From Rhodovulum sulfidophilum DSM 1374 (GTDB lineage: Bacteria > Pseudomonadota > Alphaproteobacteria > Rhodobacterales > Rhodobacteraceae): a DNA stretch of 64,000 nt. A program made the position numbers and the translations under genes. The notes under the pieces were generated by a model that was not told the DNA's origin, did no database searches, and saw nothing but the letters and a program-made list of their open reading frames with translations. Where the stretch lies: the NCBI RefSeq assembly GCF_001633165.1, contig NZ_CP015418.1, positions 3,596,001 to 3,660,000 of the forward strand. Direction: 5' to 3'. This document shows, piece by piece, positions 38,676-50,081 of this stretch (position 1 is its first letter; each line of letters opens with the position of its first letter).

Positions 38676-39488
38676 ATGAAGATCGCCGATCTGGGCGACG
38701 TGGCCCTGCATTATCGCGAGGACGGCCCGCCGGACGGCGCGCCGGTCGTCTTCGCCAATGCGCTCGGCTGCGACCTGCGGATCTGGGATGACGTGATCGA
38801 GCGCCTGCCCGCGGGTCTGCGCGCCATTCGCTACGACATGCGCGGCCATGGCCTGTCATCCTGCCCGCCCGGCCCCTATTCCATGGGCGCGCTGATCCGC
38901 GATGCAGAACGGCTGCTCGAGGCTCTCGCCGTGCGCGATTGCGTCTTCGTCGGCCTTTCCATCGGCGGGATGGTCGCGCAGGGGCTGGCGGTCAAGCGCC
39001 TCGATCTGGTCCGGGCCATGGTGCTGTCGAACACCGCCGCCAAGATCGGCACCCCGGAGATCTGGCAGGACCGCATAGAAGCAGTCCGCAAGGGCGGCAT
39101 CGCGGCCCTGTCCGAGGCCACGCTGACACGCTGGTTCTCACGCCGCTATCGCCAAAGCCCGGACTGCACGCTCTGGCAGAACATGCTGAACCGACAGCCG
39201 GTAGAGGGCTATCTGGGCTGCTGCGCCGCGATCTCGGGCACCGATTTCTACACGCCCACCGCCAGCCTCACCCTGCCGACCCTTGTTATTGCGGGCAGCG
39301 AGGACGGCTCGACCCCGCCCGATCTGGTGCGCGAGACTGCCGGCCTGATCAAGGGCGCGCGGTTCCATCTGATCCGCGGCGCGGGCCATCTGCCCTGCAT
39401 CGACAGGCCCGAGGACTATGCCGCGGTGCTGACCACCTTCCTGCGCGAGATCGGCCATGTCGAAAGCTGCCCCGAAAGTGCAGGCTAG
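38676..39488 (+). CDS. 3-oxoadipate enol-lactonase-like hydrolase
   Basis: A 270-residue alpha/beta hydrolase close to PcaD, which opens 3-oxoadipate enol-lactone in the protocatechuate branch of the beta-ketoadipate pathway. Motifs are VVFANALGCDLRIWDDV, RYDMRGHGLSSCP, the nucleophile in VGLSIGGMVAQGLA and the histidine in GAGHLPCIDRPEDY. No other pca gene is in the window, so the exact substrate is open. The ATG at 38676 follows AGGAG. Confidence 0.82.
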   Translation: MKIADLGDVALHYREDGPPDGAPVVFANALGCDLRIWDDVIERLPAGLRAIRYDMRGHGLSSCPPGPYSMGALIRDAERLLEALAVRDCVFVGLSIGGMVAQGLAVKRLDLVRAMVLSNTAAKIGTPEIWQDRIEAVRKGGIAALSEATLTRWFSRRYRQSPDCTLWQNMLNRQPVEGYLGCCAAISGTDFYTPTASLTLPTLVIAGSEDGSTPPDLVRETAGLIKGARFHLIRGAGHLPCIDRPEDYAAVLTTFLREIGHVESCPESAG

Positions 39489-39593
39489 GCTTTACCTTTT
39501 CGAACCACCCTGCGCCGCAAATCAGCTATTATTCTCGGCTGAGAGAAAGATGAATTTTCAGATTCGAACCCTCCCGATATCCGAGGACCGCGC

Positions 39594-40307
39594 ATGTCCC
39601 GCTTTCTCCTGATCCACGGATCCTGCCATGGCGCCTGGTGCTGGCGCGACGTTCTGACGGCGCTGAACCGTTCCGGGGCCGAGGCCCGGGCCATCGACCT
39701 GCCCTCGCATGGGGCCGATCCGACACCGATTGCCGATGTCACGCTCGATCTCTATGCCGACGCGATCCTGGACGCGATCGACGAACCGGTCGTCCTTGTC
39801 GGCCATTCAATGGCGGGTTTCCCGATCTCGGCCGCCGCCGAGAAGGCGCCCGGGAAGATCCGCGCGCTGGTCTATGTCTGCGCCTATGCCCCGGTTGCGG
39901 GCCGGTCGCTCGTCGACATGCGCCGCGCCGCGCCGCGTCAGCCGCTGCTCGAGGCCATCGTCAAATCCGCGGATGGGCTGTCCTTCACCTTCGACCCCGA
40001 TCTGGTGCGCGAGAAGCTTTTCCATGATTGCAGCGACGCGGCCGTGGCCTATGCCAAGGCCCGGCTCGACCCGCAGCCGATCCTGCCCCAGGCCACACCC
40101 ATTGCCCTGAGCGAGCGTTATGCCTCTGTTCCCAAACACTATATCCGCTGCCTGCAGGACCACGCCATTCCGCCCGAATACCAGGCCACGATGACCGCGG
40201 ACTGGCCCGCCGAGCGTGTCGACACGCTCGACTGTTCGCATTCCCCGTTTCTTGCCCAGCCCGAGGCGCTGGCCGCGCTTCTGCTCAAGGCCGCCGCGAT
40301 GCCCTGA
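39594..40307 (+). CDS. Alpha/beta hydrolase of the esterase/hydroxynitrile lyase type
   Basis: A 237-residue alpha/beta hydrolase of the small EstC/plant methylesterase-hydroxynitrile lyase group. It begins FLLIHGSCHGAWCWRDVL, has the nucleophile in VGHSMAGFPIS and ends with the histidine in CSHSPFLAQPEALAALL. Bacterial relatives are mostly esterases of unknown substrate. GAGGA precedes the ATG. The next coding sequence is a decayed BKACE gene that begins right at its stop. Confidence 0.83.
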   Translation: MSRFLLIHGSCHGAWCWRDVLTALNRSGAEARAIDLPSHGADPTPIADVTLDLYADAILDAIDEPVVLVGHSMAGFPISAAAEKAPGKIRALVYVCAYAPVAGRSLVDMRRAAPRQPLLEAIVKSADGLSFTFDPDLVREKLFHDCSDAAVAYAKARLDPQPILPQATPIALSERYASVPKHYIRCLQDHAIPPEYQATMTADWPAERVDTLDCSHSPFLAQPEALAALLLKAAAMP

Positions 40308-41103
40308 CCAGGCCCTGCATCATCTGCGCCGCCATCACCGGCTCCGTCGCCCACAAGGAAGACAATCCGGCGGTGCCGAGCAGATCGACAGCCTGCAGCA
40401 CTGCTTCGAAGCCCGCACCGCCCATTACCATCTCCGCACTGACGTGCCGGAGCCCAAGCTCGGCCCCCACGAAATTCGCCCGCCGGATGAAGGTGATCCG
40501 CAAGCATTGCCCCGGAGTGATCCTGCAGGTCTCGACCGGCGGACGTTCGGGCGGGCACGCGGCCCGGGAGGCATGCTGCCGCAGCGGTCAGCAGATGGCC
40601 TCACTTGCGGTCGGATCGAACAGTTTTCCGACACGGGTCGACGAGCATTCGCTCGATCTGGTCGATTGGCCAGCCTCGGAAATGCAGAAATACGATGTGA
40701 AGCCCGAAATCGAGGCCTTCGATCTCGACCATATCTTCCAGGCGATGAAGATGAACCGGAACGGCCGCCTGAAGGCGCCGCTTTACGTGCGGTTCGCTAT
40801 AGGGTTCAGGCATGCGATGCCGGCCGACCGCCCGAGCTTCGAATTCCATGTCGAGACGCTGAGGCGGATCGCCCCCGATGCCGAACGGTTCGGCGCGGGG
40901 ATCGGGCGGCACCTGATCGAGGTCAATGAATGGCCGATCCCGCTGGGCGGCCATACCCGCACCGGGCGCAAGGACAATGTCGGGCCCGACCGCGACAGAG
41001 TCGCGCCCTCGAACGCGGCGCTGGCGCGGCGCGCGGCCCGGCTCTGCGCAGGCCACGGATGCCCGGTGGCCTGCCCCGTCGAGGCCCGCGCGACCCTTGG
41101 TCG
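40307..41103 (+). pseudogene. Decayed BKACE (DUF849) gene
   Basis: The region encodes a recognisable beta-keto-acid cleavage enzyme (BKACE/DUF849, a zinc TIM barrel splitting beta-keto acids with acetyl-CoA), but only across several frame changes. The N-terminal PCIICAAITGS lies in one frame (from 40307) and EQIDSLQHCFEA...AHYHLR in the next (from 40378). KFARRMKVIRKHCPGVILQVSTGG returns to the first frame (40472), GGMLPQRSAD shifts again, and the rest from MASLAVGSNSF (40595) stays in the first frame. The catalytic GxEDN motif reads GRKDN: Glu is replaced by Lys at 40970-40972. No start codon is left. Confidence 0.85.
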
Positions 41104-41184
41104 GCCTCTTGCCCCGCGAAGGGGGTTTGAACCGGCGCCGCGGGCGGGCTATGCGGAGGACGTTCTTTCCTGCGGAAGCCCGCC

Positions 41185-42426
41185 ATGCCCCAGCCCTCGC
41201 CCCGTCTTCCGATCGTCTTCATCCTGGTGACGCTGGTGCTCGACGCCATCGGGATCGGGCTGATCCTGCCGGTGATGCCGGATCTGATCCGCGACATCGA
41301 CGGCGGCACGGGCCTCGGCCAGGCGGCGGTCTGGGGCGGGATCCTGTCCACCGTCTTCGCGGTCATGCAGTTTCTCTGCGGCCCGACCGTCGGCAGCCTC
41401 TCGGACCGGTTCGGCCGCCGCCCGGTGTTGCTGATCTCGCTGGCGACGATGGCGCTCGACTATGTGGTGATGGCGCTGGCGGGCTCGATCTGGCTGTTGC
41501 TGGCCGCGCGCGTCGTCGGCGGCGTCACCGCCTCGACCCAGGCCACCGCCAGCGCCTTTCTGGCCGACATCTCGAAACCCGAGGAAAAGGCCGCCCGCTT
41601 CGGCATGGTCGGCGCCTCCTTCGGGATCGGCTTCGTGATCGGGCCGCTGATCGGCGGCTTCCTGGGCGAGCTGGGCCCGCGCGCGCCGTTCTGGGCCGCC
41701 GCCGGCCTTGCCACGCTGAACCTGATCTTCGGCGCGATGGTGCTGCCCGAGACCGTCACCGACCGCATCCGCCGCCCGTTCGAGTGGCGCCGCGCGAACC
41801 CCTTGGGCGCGTTCCGCGCCATCGGCCGCCTGCCCGGCATCCGGCCGCTTCTGCTGCTGTTCTTCCTCTATGAATTCGCGATGTTCATCTATCCGGCGAT
41901 CTGGGCCTATTTCACCCAGTACCGCTTTGGCTGGAGCACGGGCACCGTCGGCATCTCGCTTGCCATGTTCGGGATCGGGGTCGCCATCGTGCAGGGCGGG
42001 CTGATCCGCGTCGTGCTGCGGGTGATGGGCGAGCGGATCGCGGTCTGGTACGGGCTTGGCTACAATTTCATGGCCTTCCTCGCCATCGGCCTGATCGGCA
42101 ACGGCAGCGTCGTCCTGGTGCTGACGCCGATGATCGCGCTTGGCGCGGTGGTGACGCCCGCGCTGCTGGGGATGATGTCGAAGGCGGCCGACGACAACCA
42201 GCAGGGCGAGCTGCAGGGCATGGTCAGTTCGCTGCGCTCGGTCGCGATGATCGCCTCGCCCCTGGTGATGACCCAGACCTTCTTTTTGTTCAGCCGCCCC
42301 GACGCGCCGCTGCACCTGCCCGGCGCGCCCTTCCTGCTGGCCTCGGGGGTGATGGTGGTCTGCGCCCTGGTCTTCGCGCTCAGGCGCGCCGCGACTGCCG
42401 ATACCGGCATCCGGAGGCGGGCCTGA
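41185..42426 (+). CDS. MFS transporter of the TetA/drug-efflux type
   Basis: A 413-residue major facilitator protein with 12 predicted helices. The first helix IVFILVTLVLDAIGIGLILPVMPDL is typical of TetA-like DHA1 transporters as short motifs LDAIGIGLILPVMP, and the loop 2-3 signature GSLSDRFGRRPVLL and helix 5 signature GFVIGPLIGGFLGE are present. Tetracycline export is possible but not shown, since chromosomal relatives vary. It stands alone, 81 bases after the BKACE pseudogene. Confidence 0.88.
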   Translation: MPQPSPRLPIVFILVTLVLDAIGIGLILPVMPDLIRDIDGGTGLGQAAVWGGILSTVFAVMQFLCGPTVGSLSDRFGRRPVLLISLATMALDYVVMALAGSIWLLLAARVVGGVTASTQATASAFLADISKPEEKAARFGMVGASFGIGFVIGPLIGGFLGELGPRAPFWAAAGLATLNLIFGAMVLPETVTDRIRRPFEWRRANPLGAFRAIGRLPGIRPLLLLFFLYEFAMFIYPAIWAYFTQYRFGWSTGTVGISLAMFGIGVAIVQGGLIRVVLRVMGERIAVWYGLGYNFMAFLAIGLIGNGSVVLVLTPMIALGAVVTPALLGMMSKAADDNQQGELQGMVSSLRSVAMIASPLVMTQTFFLFSRPDAPLHLPGAPFLLASGVMVVCALVFALRRAATADTGIRRRA

Positions 42427-42460
42427 TCCGACAGGTCGGGGCGGCCCGGGACGGCGCATA

Positions 42461-42490
42461 TTGACACAATTGCAACCATGGGAAAGGTAT
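42461..42490 (+). promoter_or_regulatory. Putative RND operon promoter
   Basis: A perfect TTGACA (42461-42466) lies 70 bases upstream of the first adaptor gene. The best -10 match, AGGTAT at 42485-42490 with an 18-base spacer, is poor, so the call is tentative. Confidence 0.3.
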
Positions 42491-42535
42491 GCCCCTGATC
42501 GGGAGGCGAGATCCGCCCCCTGACCATCGGAGTGC

Positions 42536-43606
42536 ATGTTGATCACCAGCCTGCGAGGGATCCGCATCCTGGGCGCCCTGCCCCTGCTGTTTGCCTCGGC
42601 CCCGGCCGGGGCAGACCAGCCGCTTTCTGTCGAGATCCTTCGGATCGAGGCCCGGCCCTACGAGATCACCTATACCCTGACCGGGACCGTCCAGGCGGTC
42701 GACGACTACCCGGCCTCGTTCCGCGATGGCGGTCGCATCATCGAGGTCGCGGTCGAGACCGGCGATGCGCTGGAACGCGACGACGTGATCGCGCGGGTCG
42801 ACGCCACCGAGGCCGAGGCCCGGCTGCGCTCGGCCGAGGCCGCTCTGCAGGCAGCCGAGGCCGCCCTTGTCCAGGCGCGCCAGGCCCGCGACCGCGCCGC
42901 GAACCTGCTTGACGAGGGCAACGGCACGCAATCCGATCTCGATGCCGCGGTGCAGGCCTTCCTGTCCGCGCGTTCCGACCGCGACCAGGCGGCGGCCCGG
43001 CGCGCGGTCGCCCGGCGCGCGGCCGAGGATACCGTGCTGCGGGCGATCGAGCCCTCTATCGTCATCCGCCGCTCGGCCGAGCCGGGCCAGGTCTTGCCCG
43101 CGGGCCAGGCGGTGGTGACGCTGGCCAATCGCGGCCCGCGCGACGCGGTCTTCCAGGTTCCCGACATTCCCGAACTCGACGCCTTTCTCGGCAGCGATGT
43201 GCGGCTTTCTCCGCTGGGCGGCGGCCGGGGCTGCGATGCCGCCGTGACCGAGCTGGCCCCGGTGGTCAGCGGCAACGGCACCGTCCAGGCCAAGGTCCGG
43301 ATCGAGGGCGAGGCGGCCGGACGCTTTTCGATCGGCCAGCCGGTCGTGGGCATCGTGACACTCGGCCGCCCGACCGCCCTGGTGGTGCCCTGGACCGCCC
43401 TGACCGCCACCGCGGACGGCCCCGCCGTCTGGACGGTCGGAGCAGAGGACAACCGGGTCCGGCTGACGCCGGTCACGATCGACGGCTATTCCGACAGCGG
43501 CATCCGCATCGCCGAAGGCCTGTCCGAGGGCCAGGCGGTGGTGGGCGCGGGCTCGCAATATCTGTTTCCCGGGCGTGAGGTCCGGCCTCTGGAGACCGCG
43601 AAATGA
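42536..43606 (+). CDS. RND efflux periplasmic adaptor (first)
   Basis: A 356-residue membrane fusion protein. It has a signal peptide (ILGALPLLFASAPAGA, no lipobox) and a lipoyl/barrel-sandwich half (GTVQAVDDYPASFRDGGRIIEVAVETGDALERDDVIARVD as motifs GGRIIEVAVETGD and IARVD). A coiled-coil hairpin follows at about 95-175 and beta-barrel and proximal domains end in EGLSEGQAVVGAGS. It overlaps the second adaptor gene by 4 bases. GGAG precedes the ATG. Confidence 0.9.
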   Translation: MLITSLRGIRILGALPLLFASAPAGADQPLSVEILRIEARPYEITYTLTGTVQAVDDYPASFRDGGRIIEVAVETGDALERDDVIARVDATEAEARLRSAEAALQAAEAALVQARQARDRAANLLDEGNGTQSDLDAAVQAFLSARSDRDQAAARRAVARRAAEDTVLRAIEPSIVIRRSAEPGQVLPAGQAVVTLANRGPRDAVFQVPDIPELDAFLGSDVRLSPLGGGRGCDAAVTELAPVVSGNGTVQAKVRIEGEAAGRFSIGQPVVGIVTLGRPTALVVPWTALTATADGPAVWTVGAEDNRVRLTPVTIDGYSDSGIRIAEGLSEGQAVVGAGSQYLFPGREVRPLETAK

Positions 43607-44673
43607 GCCGCCTTCTGGCGCTTGCGCTCGCCCTCCTGCCGATGACCGCATCGGCCGACAGCCACGCCTGCAACGAGGGATCCGCCGAGATCCGCCCCGT
43701 CGTCTCGGAAAAGGTCAGCGCCGATCCGACCCGCCAGCGCGCCTTTGCCGGCGTGGTGGCAGCGGCCCACAGCGCCGATCTGGCCTTCCAGACCATTGGC
43801 CGGGTCGCGCGGGTTGCGGTCGATCCCGGCGACCGCGTCTCCGAAGGCGACGTTCTGGCCAGCCTCGACCGGGTCGACCTGCAGGAAGACCTGGCCTCCG
43901 CCCGCGCAGCGCTGGGCTCTGCCAAGGCCGAGGCCGCCTATGCCAGGCAAAGCCACGAACGCGTGCGCATCCTCGCCGAACGCGGCATCGCGCCGATCGC
44001 CCAGCTTGAGAAGGCACAGGCCGCCCGCGACACCGCCGAGGCCCGGGCCGAGGCCGCCAGCGCCGATCTGGCCCGCGCCCGCGAAGCGCTGGGCCATGGC
44101 ACGCTGCGCGCCCCGAATGACGGCATCGTCCTGTCGACCGCCATCGAGGCGGGCACGGTGGTCGCCGCCGGGACCCCGATCCTGACACTGGCCGATCTCA
44201 GGGGTCGCGAGGCGGTGATCGACGTGCCGGGCGAATTCCTGCAGGTGCTGCCGCCCGACGCGCGGTTCGATGTCGTCATCCATGCCGAGGACGCCACCTC
44301 GCACCCCGCCCGACTGCGACTGGTCGAGCCGATGCTCGGCGATAATATCCGCACCCGCCGCCTGCGCCTCACCATCACCGAAGGCGCCGAGGATTTCCGT
44401 ATCGGCAGCCTCGTCTCGGCGACGCTGGCCCGGCTCGATCTGCCGGTGATGACGCTGCCGCTGACCGCGCTGTCGGGACCCGCCGGGGCGCCCTCCGTCT
44501 GGCGCGTCGCACCAGAGGATCGCCGACTCGCGCGGGTCCCGGTCGAGACCGGGCGGCGGCTGGCCGACCGGATCGAGATCACCCGCGGGCTCGCGGTCGG
44601 GGACGAGATCGTGGTCAAGGGCACGGCCTGCCTCGGTGAGGGGCAGACCGTCGGCCCGATGGTGGCACCATGA
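43603..44673 (+). CDS. RND efflux periplasmic adaptor (second)
   Basis: A second 356-residue membrane fusion protein with a signal peptide (LLALALALLPMTASA). The barrel-sandwich part contains TIGRVARVAVDPGDRVSEGDVLASLD, seen as GRVARVAVDPGD and VLASLD. An alanine-rich coiled coil (about 100-165) with RILAERGIAPIAQLEKA follows, then APNDGIVLSTAIEAGTVV. It is a different subtype from the adaptor before it and is coupled to both neighbours by 4-base overlaps. Confidence 0.9.
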   Translation: MSRLLALALALLPMTASADSHACNEGSAEIRPVVSEKVSADPTRQRAFAGVVAAAHSADLAFQTIGRVARVAVDPGDRVSEGDVLASLDRVDLQEDLASARAALGSAKAEAAYARQSHERVRILAERGIAPIAQLEKAQAARDTAEARAEAASADLARAREALGHGTLRAPNDGIVLSTAIEAGTVVAAGTPILTLADLRGREAVIDVPGEFLQVLPPDARFDVVIHAEDATSHPARLRLVEPMLGDNIRTRRLRLTITEGAEDFRIGSLVSATLARLDLPVMTLPLTALSGPAGAPSVWRVAPEDRRLARVPVETGRRLADRIEITRGLAVGDEIVVKGTACLGEGQTVGPMVAP

Positions 44674-47600
44674 CCCGGCGCTTCAACCTCTCGGACTGGG
44701 CGCTCGGGCATCGCTCGCTGGTCTGGTTCCTGATGATCGTCTCGCTCGTCGCGGGCCTGCTCGCCTATCTGTCGATGGGCCGCGAGGAGGATCCCTCCTT
44801 CGCGATCAAGGTGATGGTGGTCTCGGCCGCCCTGCCCGGCGCCACCGCCGAGGAGACCGTCACCCAGGTCACCGACCGCATCGAGAAGAAGCTGCAGGAG
44901 ATCGACCAGCTCAAGTTCACCCGCTCGGTCACCTATCCGGGCCGTTCGGTCGTCTATGTCGAGCTGCGCGACGATACCCGCGCCGAGGCGGTCGACGCCA
45001 CCTGGCTTCGGGTCCGCAACATGATGTCGGACATCCGGGGCGAGTTTCCCTCGGAATTCGCGGGCTTCTCCTTCGACGACGATTTCGGCGACGTGTTCGG
45101 CAGCATCTATGCCTTCGTCGGCGACGGTTTCACGCCGCGCGAGATCGAGGACCGGGTCGAGGACGTCAAGGCAGAGATCCTGCGGCTCGACCAGGCCGGG
45201 AAGGTCGAGCTGGTGGGCGTCCGCGCCCCCGAGATCCATATCGAATTCTCCAACCGACGGCTCGCCGCGCTGGGGCTCGACCGCGAGGCGGTGCTGCAAA
45301 CGCTGGCCCAGGAAAACGCCATCGTCCCCTCGGGCACGATCCGCACCGCGGGCGAGCGCATCCTGATCCGGGTGACGGGGCAATATGCCTCGGCCGAAGA
45401 TCTGGCCACGACCCCGCTGCGAACCGGCGACGTCTTCTATTCGCTTTCCGATGTCGCCGATGTGACCCCGGGCTACGAGGACCCTCCGGCCGAGCTTTTC
45501 CGCTATAACGGGCATGAAGGCATCGCGCTTCTGGTCGGCATGCGCAAGGGCGGCAACATCCTGCAATTCGGCGCCGAGCTCGAGGCGCTGATGGACCGGG
45601 TGGCAGAGCGCCTGCCCGTCGGCATCGAGCTGCACAGGGTCGCCGATCAGCCGAAGGTGGTCGAGGAGTCGGTCGGCCATTTCACGCGCGCGCTGATCGA
45701 GGCCGTGCTGATCGTGCTGGCGGTCAGCTTCATCTCGCTCGGGCTCAGGGCGGGAATGGTGGTGACGCTGTCGATCCCGCTGGTTCTGGCCATGACCTTC
45801 GTGCTGCTCGACGTGATGGGGATCACGCTGCAAAGGGTGTCGCTCGGCGCGCTGATCATCGCGCTGGGACTTCTGGTCGACGACGCGATGATCGCCATCG
45901 AGACCATGATCTCGCGGCTCGAGATCGGCGAAAGCCTGCACAAGGCGGCCTCCTATGCCTGGACCTCGATCGCCTTTCCGATGCTGACCGGCACGCTCGT
46001 CACCGCCGCGGGCTTCATCCCGATCGCCTTCAATTCCAGCCAGGCCGGCGAATATACCCGCTCGCTGTTCTATGTGATCGCGATCTCGCTGCTTCTCAGC
46101 TGGATCGTGGCCGTGCTGTTCGCCCCGATCCTCGGCACCACCTTCCTGCCGAAGAAACTGCGCCACGCCCATAAGGGGCCTGGACCGCTCCGGCGCGGCT
46201 TCCGCCGGGTGCTGCTTCAGGCGATGCGGTTCCGCTGGCTCACCATCGGGCTCACGGCACTGCTGTTCGCAGGCTCCGTCTTCGGGCTCCGCCATGTCGA
46301 GCGGCAGTTCTTCCCCACCTCCGAGCGGCCCGAGATCGTGGTCGAGGTGACCTTGCGCCAGAACGGCGCCTTCGCCGCCACCGATGCCGCGATCGCCGCC
46401 TTCGAGGCCTGGCTCGGCCAGCAGCCCGAGGCCAGCTACACCACCGCCTATGTCGGCCGCGGGGTGCCGCGCTTCGTGCTGACGCTCGACCAGCCCACGC
46501 CCAGCGAGAATATCGGCCAGCTCGCGATCATGACCCCCGATCTCGCCGCCCGCGACCGGCTGCGCGAGAAGATCGCCGCCTATGACCGCGCCCATCCCGA
46601 GGCCGATTTCTACACCCGGCTGATCGAGCTGGGCCCGCCGGTCGGCAAGCCCGTGCAATACCGGCTGTCGGGCCCCGATATCGCGCCGCTGCGCGACCGC
46701 GCCCGCGATCTTGCGGCGCTGCTGGACCGCGACCCGCGCCTGACCTCGATCAGCCTCGACTGGTCCGAGCCCGCCCGCGTGGTCCGCGTCGTGCTCGACC
46801 AGGCGCGGCTGCGCCAGCTTGGCCTGACCCAGTCCGACGTGGCGCGCACGCTTTACGGGCTGTTCGACGGCTCCGGCGTGACCGAGTTCCGCGACGGCCG
46901 CAAGCTGGTCGATGTGCTGGCGCGGGGGGTGGCCGCCGACCGCTCGACCGTCGCCGCGCTGGAAACGCTGCAATTCGGCAATGCCGCCGGCAATCCGATC
47001 CCGCTTCTGTCCATCGCGCGGCTCGAATGGACCACCGAACAGCCCGAGATCCACCAACGCGACCGGGTACCGACCCTCACCGTGGGCGCCGCGATCCGGG
47101 GCAGCGTGCAACCCGCCACCGTCGCGGCCGATCTTGCCCCCGCGATCGCCGATTTCGCCGCCGGGCTGCCCGCAGATTACCGGATCGCGCTTGGCGGATC
47201 GGCGGAATCGAGCGCCGAGAGCCAGGCACCGATCCTGAAGGTCGTGCCGGTGATGGTGCTTTGCATCCTGACGCTGGTGATGGTCCAGATGCAGAGCTTC
47301 CGGCTGCTGTTCATCGTTCTGGCGGTGGCACCGCTGGGGCTGATCGGCGTGGTCGCCGCCCTGCTGCCCTCGGGCGCGCCGCTAGGCTTCGTCGCCTTGC
47401 TGGGGGTGCTGGCGCTGGTCGGCATCCTGATCCGGAACTCGGTGATCCTGATCCACGAGGTCAGCGTCCTGAGCCGCGCCGGGCGCAGCCCCTGGGAGGC
47501 GGTCTACGAGGCCTCCGACAGCAGGGCCCGGCCGATCCTGCTGACCGCGGCCGCGGCGAGCCTCGCGCTGATCCCGATCGCGCGCGAGGTGTTCTGGGGC

Positions 47601-47729
47601 CCGATGGCCTTCGCGATGATGGGCGGCATCATCGCCGGAACCGGCATCACGCTGCTTTTCGCCCCCGCGCTTTATTGCGTCGTGTTCCGCATCCGCCCGC
47701 CTGCGCCTGAGGCCCGGCCCGAACCCTGA
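44670..47729 (+). CDS. RND efflux permease (AcrB/HAE family)
   Basis: A 1019-residue inner-membrane proton-driven transporter with 12 helices and two large periplasmic loops. The first helix lies in SLVWFLMIVSLVAGLLAYLSM. The proton-relay aspartates of helix 4 are in LLVDDAMIAIETM. A repeat of the N-terminal pattern occurs after about residue 510, and ALVGILIRNSVILIHEV marks helix 10. The operon encodes two adaptors and no outer-membrane channel, so a TolC-type partner must come from elsewhere. Confidence 0.93.
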   Translation: MTRRFNLSDWALGHRSLVWFLMIVSLVAGLLAYLSMGREEDPSFAIKVMVVSAALPGATAEETVTQVTDRIEKKLQEIDQLKFTRSVTYPGRSVVYVELRDDTRAEAVDATWLRVRNMMSDIRGEFPSEFAGFSFDDDFGDVFGSIYAFVGDGFTPREIEDRVEDVKAEILRLDQAGKVELVGVRAPEIHIEFSNRRLAALGLDREAVLQTLAQENAIVPSGTIRTAGERILIRVTGQYASAEDLATTPLRTGDVFYSLSDVADVTPGYEDPPAELFRYNGHEGIALLVGMRKGGNILQFGAELEALMDRVAERLPVGIELHRVADQPKVVEESVGHFTRALIEAVLIVLAVSFISLGLRAGMVVTLSIPLVLAMTFVLLDVMGITLQRVSLGALIIALGLLVDDAMIAIETMISRLEIGESLHKAASYAWTSIAFPMLTGTLVTAAGFIPIAFNSSQAGEYTRSLFYVIAISLLLSWIVAVLFAPILGTTFLPKKLRHAHKGPGPLRRGFRRVLLQAMRFRWLTIGLTALLFAGSVFGLRHVERQFFPTSERPEIVVEVTLRQNGAFAATDAAIAAFEAWLGQQPEASYTTAYVGRGVPRFVLTLDQPTPSENIGQLAIMTPDLAARDRLREKIAAYDRAHPEADFYTRLIELGPPVGKPVQYRLSGPDIAPLRDRARDLAALLDRDPRLTSISLDWSEPARVVRVVLDQARLRQLGLTQSDVARTLYGLFDGSGVTEFRDGRKLVDVLARGVAADRSTVAALETLQFGNAAGNPIPLLSIARLEWTTEQPEIHQRDRVPTLTVGAAIRGSVQPATVAADLAPAIADFAAGLPADYRIALGGSAESSAESQAPILKVVPVMVLCILTLVMVQMQSFRLLFIVLAVAPLGLIGVVAALLPSGAPLGFVALLGVLALVGILIRNSVILIHEVSVLSRAGRSPWEAVYEASDSRARPILLTAAAASLALIPIAREVFWGPMAFAMMGGIIAGTGITLLFAPALYCVVFRIRPPAPEARPEP

Positions 47730-49780
<2,051 letters not shown>

Positions 49781-50081
49781 TCCGCGCGCGGGCCAGCAGC
49801 AACCGGGCAGAAACCGGACATGAAAAGGCCCCGCCCTTGGGGGGTTGAGGGCGGGGCAAGGTGTGCCCCGGTGTCCGGCCGGGGCTCGGGAGTATCCGGC
49901 CGGACCCGGGGGCAAGAACCGGGTCCGACCCTGCCGCACCGGCCGGAGGGCCGGAACGTCAGCCGTCAGGGCCTTCGGCCCTCCCCGGCCCGGGCGCGGG
50001 ACTTGCCCGGACGGGGGAGGGCTTCGGGCTGCGGCCGGGCACCGGAGGGTGTGGCGCCCGGCCGCTTGTCACGACCGGCCC
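49781..50081. other. GC-rich gene-free region
   Basis: The 301 bases between the CoA-transferase and the convergent protease gene contain no ORF with real coding character. They are very GC-rich with repeated CCGGCC/GGCCGG words and a small hairpin AGGGCC-TTC-GGCCCT at 49968-49982. The terminator at 49823-49857 is described separately. Confidence 0.4.
49823..49857 (-). terminator. Terminator between the convergent CoA-transferase and protease genes
   Basis: A 10-bp stem, GCCCCGCCCT (49828-49837) with AGGGCGGGGC (49848-49857), has a 10-base loop. On the minus strand it is followed by CTTTTC, so it best serves transcripts from the protease side. It may act in both directions, lying 47 bases after the CoA-transferase stop. 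Confidence 0.6.

Noticed and set aside
39549..39575. GGGTTCGAATC on the minus strand, resembling a tRNA T-loop
   Set aside because: The flanking bases do not form the T-stem and no acceptor or anticodon arms are present.
43938..47111. Minus-strand open frame of about 1050 codons opposite the RND genes
   Set aside because: Same GC-driven shadow; the composition is His/Gln/Arg-rich and unlike any protein family.
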